The notes below the pieces were generated by a model, which was not told the DNA's origin, ran no database searches, and saw nothing but the letters and a program-made list of their open reading frames with translations. 64,000 nucleotides of DNA from CANMUM01 sp965263365 (GTDB lineage Bacteria > Pseudomonadota > Alphaproteobacteria > Rhodobacterales > Rhodobacteraceae): positions 1,426,001 through 1,490,000 of the forward strand of contig OZ253672.1 of NCBI GenBank assembly GCA_965263365.1, in the 5' to 3' direction. Positions within the stretch are counted from its first letter, which is position 1, and every line of letters begins with the position of its first letter. Position numbers and translations under genes: made by a program. Of this stretch, positions 9,050-17,069 are shown piece after piece.

Positions 9050-9982
9050 ATGGGACTTTTGATTGATGGAAAATGGCAAGACAAATGGTATGATACCAAA
9101 AAATCCGATGGAAAATTTGTTCGCGAGAGCGCGCAATTTCGAAACTGGATCGGTGAGGGCTCGTTTTTGCCTGAAAGTGGGCGTTATCATCTATATGTTA
9201 GCTATGCCTGCCCATGGGCACATCGCACAATCATTTTTCGTAAATTAAAAGGCCTTGACGCACATATTGGCATGACGGTCGTTCACCCAGATATGCTCGA
9301 ACACGGCTGGGTTTATGACCCCAAAGAGCCGCTTTATGGCTTTGAAAAACACTATGAAATCTATACCAAAGCCAATCCGAATTATACCGGGCGGGTCACA
9401 GTACCGGTTTTATGGGACAAAAAAAATCAAACGATTGTCTCCAACGAAAGCTCCGAAATTATTCGCATGTTTAATCACCACTTCGGAGAGCTTGCGAATG
9501 ATCAAGACTACTACCCTGAATCTCTTCGCACAGAAATCGACGAATTAAATGAACGTATCTACCGCGATATTAACAACGGCGTATACAAAAGCGGCTTTGC
9601 AACCTCGCAAAGTGCTTATGCACGTGCCTATGAAAACCTATTTGACGCCCTCGAATGGGTAGAAGAAATTCTAAGTAAAAATCGCTATTTAACTGGCAAC
9701 AAAATTACTGAAGCTGATTGGCGCTTGTTTACAACTCTTATTCGCTTTGATGCAGTTTATCACGGCCATTTCAAAACCAATAAAAAACGGATTGAAGATT
9801 TTGTAAATTTATCAGGATACATGCGAGAACTTTATCAAGTGGAAGGCGTAAAAGAGACTGTTCACATGGATCATATCAAAGAACACTATTACCGCTCGCA
9901 AACTACGATCAATCCCTCTCAAGTCGTACCCATTGGCCCGGAGATAGACTTTGAGCGCCCACATAATCGTGATAATTTATAA
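9050..9982 (+). CDS. Glutathionyl-hydroquinone reductase (omega/Xi-type glutathione S-transferase)
   Basis: A 310-residue enzyme. ATG 9050 is preferred over ATG 9035 because AGGA lies just upstream and the family starts MGLLIDGKW. The thioredoxin-fold active-site motif CPWAHRT provides the catalytic Cys; NPNYTGRVTVPVLWD and SNESSEIIRMFN are typical of the Xi-class. These enzymes reduce glutathionyl-hydroquinones back to hydroquinones. A TTGACA hexamer at 8967-8972 may mark a separate promoter. It completes the quinone-related block. Confidence 0.92.
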   Translation: MGLLIDGKWQDKWYDTKKSDGKFVRESAQFRNWIGEGSFLPESGRYHLYVSYACPWAHRTIIFRKLKGLDAHIGMTVVHPDMLEHGWVYDPKEPLYGFEKHYEIYTKANPNYTGRVTVPVLWDKKNQTIVSNESSEIIRMFNHHFGELANDQDYYPESLRTEIDELNERIYRDINNGVYKSGFATSQSAYARAYENLFDALEWVEEILSKNRYLTGNKITEADWRLFTTLIRFDAVYHGHFKTNKKRIEDFVNLSGYMRELYQVEGVKETVHMDHIKEHYYRSQTTINPSQVVPIGPEIDFERPHNRDNL

Positions 9983-10047
9983 GTAAATGGGGGGGCAAAA
10001 CGCTGATTCTGCTGGCTTAGCTCTCATAAATTTCAATATTTCCTTGC

Positions 10048-10062
10048 GAATCTCTTAGATTC
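10048..10062. promoter_or_regulatory. Paired GANTC sites upstream of the liv binding-protein gene
   Basis: GAATC (10048-10052) and GATTC (10058-10062) form an inverted pair five bases apart, about 35 bases before the binding-protein start. GANTC is the CcrM methylation target read by GcrA, and gcrA is encoded in this window. GANTC is common by chance in AT-rich DNA, so a regulatory role is only a suggestion. Confidence 0.2.
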
Positions 10063-10096
10063 AAGCTTTGTTGAAACTACAAATTTGGAGGAACTC

Positions 10097-11281
10097 ATGA
10101 AAAAACTCATTTTGGCAACCACAGCGTTCACCGCACTCGCAAATGCTTCATTTTCCGAAGACATCAATGTCGGGATCATTTTAGGCTTCACGGGCCCGAT
10201 CGAAACATTAACGCCCGCGATGCGAGATGCGGCGACTTTAGCTTTTGAAGAAGTCAACGCCGCAGGCGGTGTTGCTGATGGTCATATGTTTGTTGTGAAA
10301 ACAGCCGATTCAACTTGTATCGATGCGGACGCTGCAACGACAGCCGCTGAAGGTCTTGTGAACACTGATAATGTCGTCGCGATTATGGGTGCCGATTGCT
10401 CTGGTGTCACAACCGCGGTCGTTAATAACGTGTCAGCTGTTGCCGGCGTACCGACAATTTCGCCATCGGCAACGTCACCTGCACTTTCGACTATTGAAGA
10501 TAATGACTTCTTTTTCCGCACGGCTCCCTCTGACGCGCGTCAAGGCGAAATTCTCGCGGGTATTGTGGTAGAAAAAGGTCACATGAACGCGGCAATTACC
10601 TTCTCAAACTCAGACTATGGCAAAGGCCTATCCGAAGCTTTTGCAACTGCTTATGAAGCGGCTGGTGGCACAATCACTATTAATGCACCCCATGAAGACG
10701 GTAAAGGTGACTATTCCGCTGAAGTCGGTGCACTTCAAGCAGCAGGCGGTGATGTGCTTGTCGTTCTCGGTTACGCCGATCAAGGGGGCGCTGGCGTGAT
10801 GCAAGCCGCACTCGACACAGGTGCTTTTAACGATTTTGCGATGGGTGATGGTATGCACGCGCAATCCTTGCTCGATAAATTTGGCGGCTCTATTGATGGT
10901 TCTTACGGCACGTTACCATCCGCACAAGGCGAAGGTCGCGACATGTTCGCAAAAGCAGCCGAAGCTGCAAGCATCGATGCAAATTCAACATTCACTGGCG
11001 AATCTTATGATGCGGCTGCACTTATTGCTCTTGCCACTCAAGCGGCAGGTTCTGCGGATCGCGCAGCTATTCAAGCGGAAATCTTGAACGTTGCCAATGG
11101 ACCAGGCGAACCCATTTTGGCAGGGGAACTTGCAAAAGGCCTCGAACTTCTCGCCGCCGGTGAAGAAATTGACTATGTCGGCGCCACAAATGTTGAGCTC
11201 ATCGGGCCAGGTGAGGCTGGAGGCACCTATCTGGAGTACAGGATTTCAGGTGGCGCTTACGAAGAAGTAACTTTCCACTAA
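10097..11281 (+). CDS. Periplasmic substrate-binding protein of LIV-type ABC transporter
   Basis: A 394-residue type I periplasmic binding protein (Peripla_BP_6). GGAGG five bases before ATG 10097 decides the start against a TTG at 10085. A signal peptide MKKLILATTAFTALANA ends at an ANA cleavage site, and the mature protein opens INVGIILGFTGPIETL. It captures amino acids or related solutes for the ATPases and permeases encoded downstream. The binding-site sequence does not allow the substrate to be named. A terminator right after it should make it more abundant than the membrane components. Confidence 0.92.
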   Translation: MKKLILATTAFTALANASFSEDINVGIILGFTGPIETLTPAMRDAATLAFEEVNAAGGVADGHMFVVKTADSTCIDADAATTAAEGLVNTDNVVAIMGADCSGVTTAVVNNVSAVAGVPTISPSATSPALSTIEDNDFFFRTAPSDARQGEILAGIVVEKGHMNAAITFSNSDYGKGLSEAFATAYEAAGGTITINAPHEDGKGDYSAEVGALQAAGGDVLVVLGYADQGGAGVMQAALDTGAFNDFAMGDGMHAQSLLDKFGGSIDGSYGTLPSAQGEGRDMFAKAAEAASIDANSTFTGESYDAAALIALATQAAGSADRAAIQAEILNVANGPGEPILAGELAKGLELLAAGEEIDYVGATNVELIGPGEAGGTYLEYRISGGAYEEVTFH

Positions 11282-11298
11282 ACTCAATAAATATATGC

Positions 11299-11324
11299 AG
11301 CAGTCCCTTTTGGGGCTGCTTTTT
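11299..11324 (+). terminator. Terminator after the binding-protein gene
   Basis: AGCAGTCCC (11299-11307) pairs with GGGGCTGCT (11312-11320) across a TTTT loop, followed by TTTT. It lies between the binding protein and the rest of the operon, so it probably attenuates transcription into the transporter genes unless they have their own promoter. Confidence 0.8.
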
Positions 11325-11338
11325 ATCGAGAAAATTCT

Positions 11339-11755
11339 ATGCCGTTAATTGATGATATCGACAAGTTCATGAAGCATTCATTTCCAGATGTGAATTTTAC
11401 CATTCTTGAACTCGGAGATATGGGCGTTACAATTCGCAAACCCATCGAAAAAAAAGATTTGCGCCCAGGAAATATTGTTTCAGGTCCTACACTAATGACG
11501 CTAAGCGACATGGCGCTTTATCTCGCAATTTTCGGCAAGAAGGGACTTACCGCGCAGGCCGTCACAACAAATTTAAATATCCATTTTTTGAGACCAACCC
11601 CATCTGACAGAGATCTCATCGTAAAATGTAAAATTATTAAGCTTGGTATTACACTTGCAACCGGCGAGGTCGATATTTATTCAGAAGGCGGTGACGAGAT
11701 CGTCGCAAAAGCAACCGGAACTTACGCACTTCCCCACAACTCTGGCACAAATTAA
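11339..11755 (+). CDS. PaaI-like hotdog-fold thioesterase
   Basis: A 138-residue hotdog protein. The segment GNIVSGPTLMTLSDMALYLAIFG is in the position of the PaaI/4HBT active-site helix, with Asp in SDMA as the likely catalytic acid, and QAVTTNLNIHFLRPTP is the typical second strand. Substrates of the family are acyl-CoA thioesters; which one is unknown. It begins 15 bases after the terminator hairpin, and its TAA overlaps the ATG of the ATPase gene by one base, so it belongs to the transporter operon. No strong ribosome binding site is visible. Confidence 0.85.
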   Translation: MPLIDDIDKFMKHSFPDVNFTILELGDMGVTIRKPIEKKDLRPGNIVSGPTLMTLSDMALYLAIFGKKGLTAQAVTTNLNIHFLRPTPSDRDLIVKCKIIKLGITLATGEVDIYSEGGDEIVAKATGTYALPHNSGTN

Positions 11756-12540
11756 TGATTACTGTTCAGAATTTACATATGCATTTTGGTGGCATTCGCG
11801 CCGTCGATAACGCAAGTTTAACGATTCAAGAAGGCTCGATTACCGGATTGATTGGCCCCAATGGTGCAGGAAAAACAACTTTGTTTAACTGCATTGCAGG
11901 CGCGTACAAGCCCGCATCTGGTCAAGTTTTCTTAGACGGCGAAGATATCACGGGCCTTGAACCCCATCAACTTTTTCATAAGGGGCTCTTGCGCACCTTC
12001 CAACTCGCACATGAGTTTTCAACTCTCTCTGTGCGCGAAAACCTCGCCATGGTTCCAGCGCAACAATCGGGCGAAAACCTCTGGCATTCATGGTTTTCGC
12101 CAAAACGCGTGCGCAATGAAGAAGCTAGAGTCCAGTCGAAAGTTGATGAAGTTGTGAAGTTCTTAGAAATTGGACATGTTCAAGACGAGTTGGCTGGGAA
12201 TCTGTCGGGCGGTCAGAAAAAACTCTTGGAACTTGGGCGCACAATGATGGTGGATGCAAAAATTGTATTCTTGGATGAGGTGGGCGCGGGTGTAAACCGC
12301 ACGCTCCTTGGCACCATTGGTGATGCAATTTTGCGCCTCAATCAGGAGCGCGGCTATACGTTTTGCATGATTGAGCATGATATGGATTTTATCGGGCGTC
12401 TTTGTGATCCTGTGATCGTGATGGCAGAAGGCAAAGTATTGGCGCAGGGTACTGCTGAGGAAGTGAAGGCCGATGAACGTGTGATTGAAAGCTATCTTGG
12501 GCGCGGGGTTTCAAAAGAAAAGAGGCGAGGACTTAAATGA
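11755..12540 (+). CDS. livG: LIV-type ABC transporter ATP-binding protein
   Basis: A 261-residue ATPase with Walker A GPNGAGKT (34-41), signature LSGGQKKLLELGR and Walker B KIVFLDEVGAGVN, ending with the long C-terminal region of LivG proteins. One of two ATPases energising solute import. In most organisms the LivF gene follows at once; here its stop overlaps an unrelated 133-residue ORF by four bases (ATGA) and livF comes 1.2 kb later. The liv symbol denotes the family; the transported solute is not proven. Confidence 0.93.
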   Translation: MITVQNLHMHFGGIRAVDNASLTIQEGSITGLIGPNGAGKTTLFNCIAGAYKPASGQVFLDGEDITGLEPHQLFHKGLLRTFQLAHEFSTLSVRENLAMVPAQQSGENLWHSWFSPKRVRNEEARVQSKVDEVVKFLEIGHVQDELAGNLSGGQKKLLELGRTMMVDAKIVFLDEVGAGVNRTLLGTIGDAILRLNQERGYTFCMIEHDMDFIGRLCDPVIVMAEGKVLAQGTAEEVKADERVIESYLGRGVSKEKRRGLK

Positions 12541-12938
12541 TACGATTACTCATGATTGGCGTAACCGCAAATTGGATTTCGGCGTTTTCGACAAATACTC
12601 AGCAAGATGATGCCAATGATCCACTCGCAATTATCAATGAACTTCGCAATAGCGGCGCGCATTATATCTATATTCGTGGCGGCATGTATGACGGCGCTGC
12701 TGCACAGCAAGAGGTTGATTTTATTGTGCAATCAGATGGTTATGCGATTTGTATAATGTCTGACACAAACTGGAAAATGGAAGATCATAAGAGGATTTAC
12801 TCGGAACCCAGCATATTCCAAATCAGTGAGGCTGACTATTATATATTGCGCGATCAGATTGGAACTACGTTTTTTCCGTGGGAAGATGAATACGGATACA
12901 AACAGCAATTTTCAAATCGAAATTTCATCTTACGGTAA
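12537..12938 (+). CDS. Uncharacterised 133-residue protein inside the liv operon
   Basis: I do not recognise this protein. It starts on the ATGA overlap with livG, so it is probably translationally coupled. Its first 20 residues (MIRLLMIGVTANWISAFSTN) are hydrophobic and could be a signal peptide or anchor. The rest is acidic and aromatic-rich, with no motif I can name. A run of six T near 12870 precedes the point where a second open frame overlaps its end, so a frameshift there may have truncated a longer protein. It separates livG from livF and looks like an insertion into the operon. Confidence 0.6.
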   Translation: MIRLLMIGVTANWISAFSTNTQQDDANDPLAIINELRNSGAHYIYIRGGMYDGAAAQQEVDFIVQSDGYAICIMSDTNWKMEDHKRIYSEPSIFQISEADYYILRDQIGTTFFPWEDEYGYKQQFSNRNFILR

Positions 12939-13041
12939 ATCTTGGTGGAATCGTTTTGATTATCATGAACACCGCGAATCGTTTACAGTTATCGAAAATA
13001 CAATCTACAAATACAGCCCAAGCTGTTTTGTCTGGGGTTAG
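12886..13041 (+). CDS. Overlapping small ORF, or frameshifted tail of the preceding gene
   Basis: A 51-residue frame from ATG 12886 to TAG 13041 overlaps the end of the 133-residue ORF in another frame. Its part after 12938 looks coding (SSYGKSWWNRFDYHEHRESF and onward). Two readings are possible: a separate small gene with GGGAAG placed too close to its ATG, or the true C-terminus of the upstream protein after a one-base indel at the T-run. I cannot decide from one sequence. Confidence 0.35.
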   Translation: MNTDTNSNFQIEISSYGKSWWNRFDYHEHRESFTVIENTIYKYSPSCFVWG

Positions 13042-13076
13042 TTTTCATGAATACATATGCAAATGGAAATACATAG

Positions 13077-13700
13077 ATGATCTTCCGATCAGGCAAAAAC
13101 ATGCGTGGGGGCTACGGACGCTTTGTTAAAACGCGGCTGGTATTGATTGGAATATGTATAGGTGTTTTGTCTTATTTAGCGTTATGTGAACCCAGATTGG
13201 ACGATCTACTGCAAGAGAAGCCTCAGACTTTTGAATTTAGAACAGGGCAAATCTGTCATGATTTACTTGATGGTGTTTCGCTTTGCGGAATTGATGAAAC
13301 GTGGACGAAAGAATATGAATCTCAGATAATTGTAGCTTTAGAAATTTTTTGGGATTCTGGCGTGAATGTTGCGGTTTTAGAAAAGAAATTTGCAAAACAC
13401 CCCAAGCAACGATATAGTGTTGCCACATTTTCCAATGGACCAAAAAGGGTTCGACATGTGAGGAAATGTGGAAGCTATTCCTGTTTATATGAGGAGCGCT
13501 TTACTCATGAAGATAAGTTATTATCTGTTGCGTTTGAAATCATAACGCAAGATCATCTTTTTATATTTGAGCATAGCCCAAAATTGGTCAAATCTGATCA
13601 CGATCCAACCCCCTTTGTTCCTGTCTATCCAGACCATTTTATGGCGTTCAAAAAGCATATATTTATGAATGGAGAGCCTGTGGAAAAGTATTTTGAGTAG
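13077..13700 (+). CDS. Uncharacterised membrane-anchored protein beginning with a livF-like start
   Basis: A 207-residue protein of unknown function. Residues 1-14 (MIFRSGKNMRGGYG) match the start of LivF (MTFLSAKNMWGGYG) at 10 of 14 positions, and the DNA matches at 32 of 41 bases. After that the two are unrelated. A hydrophobic stretch at about 20-38 (VLIGICIGVLSYLALC) would anchor it, with the remainder probably outside the cytoplasm. Cys residues at about 60, 71, 132 and 136 could form disulfides. It appears to be an unrelated coding region placed behind a duplicated livF 5' end. No homologue is recognised. Confidence 0.65.
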   Translation: MIFRSGKNMRGGYGRFVKTRLVLIGICIGVLSYLALCEPRLDDLLQEKPQTFEFRTGQICHDLLDGVSLCGIDETWTKEYESQIIVALEIFWDSGVNVAVLEKKFAKHPKQRYSVATFSNGPKRVRHVRKCGSYSCLYEERFTHEDKLLSVAFEIITQDHLFIFEHSPKLVKSDHDPTPFVPVYPDHFMAFKKHIFMNGEPVEKYFE

Positions 13701-13751
13701 TAAGAATATGACGGTTATTTTAAGACAATTTGGTGACAAGGAGCTAGCGCA

Positions 13752-14456
13752 ATGACCTTCCTTTCAGCCAAAAACATGTGGGGCGGTTATGGCGCCGCAA
13801 ACATCCTAAACGACTGCTCAATCGAAGTGGATATGGGCGAAGTTGCGGTGATCGTTGGGCCAAATGGCGCGGGAAAATCAACAGCAATGAAAGCGATTTT
13901 TGGCATGCTTAGCCTGCGCGAGGGCGATGTGATTTTGGGCGGAGAAAGCTTAAAAGGGCTTAGCCCACAAGAGCGCGTCAAACGCGGTATGGGCTTTGTG
14001 CCGCAAACCCATAATGTGTTCCCAACAATGTCTGTGCACGAAAATTTAGAGATGGGCGCATTTACCCGCGACGATGATTTTGAAGGTACCATTGAAGAGG
14101 TTTTTGATCTCTTTCCAATTTTAGCAGAAAAGCGCAATCAAAATGCTGGCGAGTTATCGGGAGGGCAGCGCCAACAGGTTGCGGTTGGGCGCGCACTCAT
14201 GACAAAGCCGCAGTTACTTATGCTTGACGAACCAACCGCAGGCGTGAGCCCAATTGTGATGGATGAGCTTTTTGAACGTATCATCGACGTGGCCGCAACC
14301 GGTATTTCAATTTTAATGGTCGAACAAAACGCCAAACAAGCGCTCGATATTGCGGATAAAGGTTATGTGCTGGTTCAAGGAAGCAATGCCTTTACAAATA
14401 GCGGCAAAGCACTTCTCAGCAACCCCGAAGTTCGCCGCACATTTTTGGGAGGATAA
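13752..14456 (+). CDS. livF: LIV-type ABC transporter ATP-binding protein
   Basis: A 234-residue ATPase with Walker A GPNGAGKS (36-43), signature LSGGQRQQVAVGRALM and Walker B LLMLDEPTAGVSP, the usual LivF size. AAGGAG at 13738-13743 precedes ATG 13752 by eight bases. It is the second ATPase of the importer. Its first 41 bases recur in degenerate form at 13077. The stop is followed after one base by the ATG of a small membrane protein, whose ribosome binding site lies inside the end of livF. Confidence 0.94.
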   Translation: MTFLSAKNMWGGYGAANILNDCSIEVDMGEVAVIVGPNGAGKSTAMKAIFGMLSLREGDVILGGESLKGLSPQERVKRGMGFVPQTHNVFPTMSVHENLEMGAFTRDDDFEGTIEEVFDLFPILAEKRNQNAGELSGGQRQQVAVGRALMTKPQLLMLDEPTAGVSPIVMDELFERIIDVAATGISILMVEQNAKQALDIADKGYVLVQGSNAFTNSGKALLSNPEVRRTFLGG

Positions 14457-14457
14457 T

Positions 14458-14757
14458 ATGAGATCGCTATTCCTAGGTTTTATGATGACAACGATCGCTT
14501 TGATTTGCTTTTATGATACAGCAGTATTATCGGCCCATACTGACTATTCGTTGTCCATGCTCAACGGTCGGCCTGCTTTTGGTTTTCTATATCAATCAAC
14601 AATAATATCGGTCACCATTGCCGCCGGTTTTGCAATATTTTACGCCAAAATCATGCGCAGATATCGAGGGGATACCGCGCAACCCAAAATGCCACAGCTA
14701 TTATTTGAGAAAGCTTGGCTCCGCCCCTCAATTTACGCTAGTACAAGAGACACATGA
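14458..14757 (+). CDS. Small two-helix membrane protein between livF and livH
   Basis: A 99-residue protein I do not recognise. ATG 14458 has GGGAGGA four bases upstream, inside the livF end, and its TGA overlaps the livH ATG by four bases, so translation is coupled on both sides. Two hydrophobic segments are visible (about 3-24 and 42-62), followed by a basic RRYRGD segment that should face the cytoplasm. Its placement suggests coexpression with the permeases, perhaps as an accessory subunit, but no function can be assigned. Confidence 0.6.
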   Translation: MRSLFLGFMMTTIALICFYDTAVLSAHTDYSLSMLNGRPAFGFLYQSTIISVTIAAGFAIFYAKIMRRYRGDTAQPKMPQLLFEKAWLRPSIYASTRDT

Positions 14758-15770
14758 TGGAAGCCCTCCTCAACGCGATCATTACCTATTCAAATTTTGT
14801 GATCATTCCAGCGATTGCTTATGGCTCACAACTCGCCCTCGGCGCGCTTGGTGTGACTTTGATATTCGGTGTGCTCAGATTTTCTAATTTTGCACATGGC
14901 GATACAATGGCTTTTGGCACCGGTGTTGTGATTTTAGTCACTTGGTTGTTACAAAGCGCTCAGATTAGTCTTGGCATATTGCCGACCGCATTGCTTGCCC
15001 TGCCCTTTGGCATTCTGGCTACCGTTTTACTCACACTCATCTTTGATCGAACGGTCTATCGCCATTTTCGGAACATACGCTCAAATCCGATCATTTTTAC
15101 AATGGTATCCGTTGGCGTTATGTACATGACCGCCGGTTTTGTCAGGCTCTTGATTGGATCAAAGGCTCGGAACTTTGCGGATGGCGAACGATTTGTGATT
15201 TCCGCACAAAACTTCAAAGAATGGGCAAATCTTGACGCCGTACTGACACTCAAAACCACGCAATTGTTGACCTTTATCATCGCGATCGTCGCCATGGTCT
15301 TGCTATTCTATTTTCTGAATAAAACGAAAGCGGGAAAATCAATGCGTGCGTACTCTGATAACGAGGATTTAGCACTTCTTTCCGGAATCGAACCAGAACG
15401 TGTCGTTCGGTTAACCTGGATAATCGCCGCTTCGCTTGCCACGATTGCAGGCACTCTTTACGGGCTCGACAAAGGTTTTATTCCCTTCAATTATTTTAAT
15501 CTTCTTTTGCCAATTTTTGCCGCAACAATTCTTGGCGGAATTGGACAACCCGTTGGCGCAATTCTTGGCGCATATATTATCGCATTTTCTGAAATTTCGC
15601 TGACCTACGCATATAAAGGCGTATTCCGTTTTTTCAGCGACGAAATCGCTCAAAACCCAAGCCTTTTGCAGCTCATTCCGACCGAATATAAATATTCAAT
15701 CTCATTTGTAATCCTCGTCGTGGTACTTCTGATACGCCCGACAGGCATCATCAAGGGAAAGGTGATTTAA
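14754..15770 (+). CDS. livH: LIV-type ABC transporter permease
   Basis: A 338-residue inner-membrane permease (337 if the second ATG is used), with about eight hydrophobic segments, the LivH features GVTLIFGVLRFSNFAHGD near the start, and the EAA-like loop RAYSDNEDLALLSGI facing the ATPases. The end LIRPTGIIKGKVI is typical. It overlaps the preceding small gene by four bases and the next permease by one base (TAATG). Confidence 0.94.
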   Translation: MMEALLNAIITYSNFVIIPAIAYGSQLALGALGVTLIFGVLRFSNFAHGDTMAFGTGVVILVTWLLQSAQISLGILPTALLALPFGILATVLLTLIFDRTVYRHFRNIRSNPIIFTMVSVGVMYMTAGFVRLLIGSKARNFADGERFVISAQNFKEWANLDAVLTLKTTQLLTFIIAIVAMVLLFYFLNKTKAGKSMRAYSDNEDLALLSGIEPERVVRLTWIIAASLATIAGTLYGLDKGFIPFNYFNLLLPIFAATILGGIGQPVGAILGAYIIAFSEISLTYAYKGVFRFFSDEIAQNPSLLQLIPTEYKYSISFVILVVVLLIRPTGIIKGKVI

Positions 15771-17065
15771 TGTCGCGTCTCTTTGCATTTTCAATCATGG
15801 CTCTCCTATTGGTAAGCGTCGGCATTTTCCAGTCTTGGATCGTCGCGCTCACAATCATTCAGTTATGCATTATTTCATCAATCATGGCACTTGGCGTGAA
15901 TATTCAATGGGGCTATGCAGGTATATTTAACGTAGGTGTCGTAGGCTTTGCAGCCCTTGGTGGGCTCGCTGCCGTTATTATTGGACACCCACCGATCGCA
16001 CAAACAATTGAAGCCGGCGGCCAAGGCATTTTAGATAGCGTTTTTCGCCTTTTCGTGGTGGGCGTGATTTTTTACATTATATCCAGAGCCAAAAGTTCTA
16101 AATTCAAGACGTTACTTTTTGTTCTCGCAAGTATTGGTGGCTATGTTTACATTCGCTTGAGTTTCGCACCGGCAATCGGTCTTATTGAAAATACAGATGC
16201 AGCTAAGACCGGTTTTTTAGGAGGGCTTGGTTTCAACATTTATCTTTCTTGGATAGTCGCGGCCATACTTGCGGGGCTTGTCGCTTGGCTCATCGGTAAA
16301 ATCACCCTGGGCCTTCGCGCTGATTATCTCGCGATCGCGACGCTTGGAATCGCAGAAATCTTGGTCGCAATTATTAAAAATGAGAACTGGCTGACCCGCG
16401 GTGTAAAAAACGTCACAAATCTGCCGCGCGCCCCTGTTCCGTTCGAACTCGATTTGCAAAACTCAATCCGTTTTCAAGAATTTTGTGCGCAATGGGGATG
16501 GGAAGTCAGCTCAGCGTCATCTATCGTGGTGAAGCTGTGTTTTATTTTCATTTTTCTTTTGGTTTTGCTGCTACTTTTATGGCTTTCTGAGCGCGCTCTT
16601 AACTCACCATGGGGACGCATGATGCGCGCTATTCGCGACAACGAACAAGCCGCAAAAGCCATGGGCAAAGATGTAAAAAGGCGTCATTTGCAAATCTTTA
16701 TCCTAGGTTCCGCCGTCATTGGCATCGCAGGAGCAATGCTCGTCACCCTTAACAGTCAACTCGTTCCCACTGCCTATAACCCGCTTCGATTTACATTTCT
16801 AATTTGGGTGATGGTCATCGTGGGCGGTTCTGGAAATAACTGGGGCTCAATACTCGGCGGTTTCTTGATATGGTTCCTATGGGTGCAAACCGAACGCGCG
16901 GGCCCAGAAATTATGCATTGGATAACATTCATGTTCCCTGAAGGCGGCGTGAAAGCACACCTTATTGGCAACGCTGAGCAAATGCGCGTGGTCATCATGG
17001 GGTTAATTCTCATTTTAACATTGCGCTTCGCACCTAAAGGGCTGTTGCCTGAGGTGCGAAGATAG
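15770..17065 (+). CDS. livM: LIV-type ABC transporter permease
   Basis: A 431-residue inner-membrane permease, the second channel half of the importer. It opens with several helices, contains MALGVNIQWGYAGIFNVGVVGF (LivM pore region), and has the coupling loop MRAIRDNEQAAKAMGKDV near 286-303. It ends LRFAPKGLLPEVRR, as in the family. The stretch at about 75-130, with extra hydrophobic segments, makes it longer than short LivM proteins. It overlaps livH by one base and lies four bases before nadD. Confidence 0.94.
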   Translation: MSRLFAFSIMALLLVSVGIFQSWIVALTIIQLCIISSIMALGVNIQWGYAGIFNVGVVGFAALGGLAAVIIGHPPIAQTIEAGGQGILDSVFRLFVVGVIFYIISRAKSSKFKTLLFVLASIGGYVYIRLSFAPAIGLIENTDAAKTGFLGGLGFNIYLSWIVAAILAGLVAWLIGKITLGLRADYLAIATLGIAEILVAIIKNENWLTRGVKNVTNLPRAPVPFELDLQNSIRFQEFCAQWGWEVSSASSIVVKLCFIFIFLLVLLLLLWLSERALNSPWGRMMRAIRDNEQAAKAMGKDVKRRHLQIFILGSAVIGIAGAMLVTLNSQLVPTAYNPLRFTFLIWVMVIVGGSGNNWGSILGGFLIWFLWVQTERAGPEIMHWITFMFPEGGVKAHLIGNAEQMRVVIMGLILILTLRFAPKGLLPEVRR

Positions 17066-17069
17066 CAAA

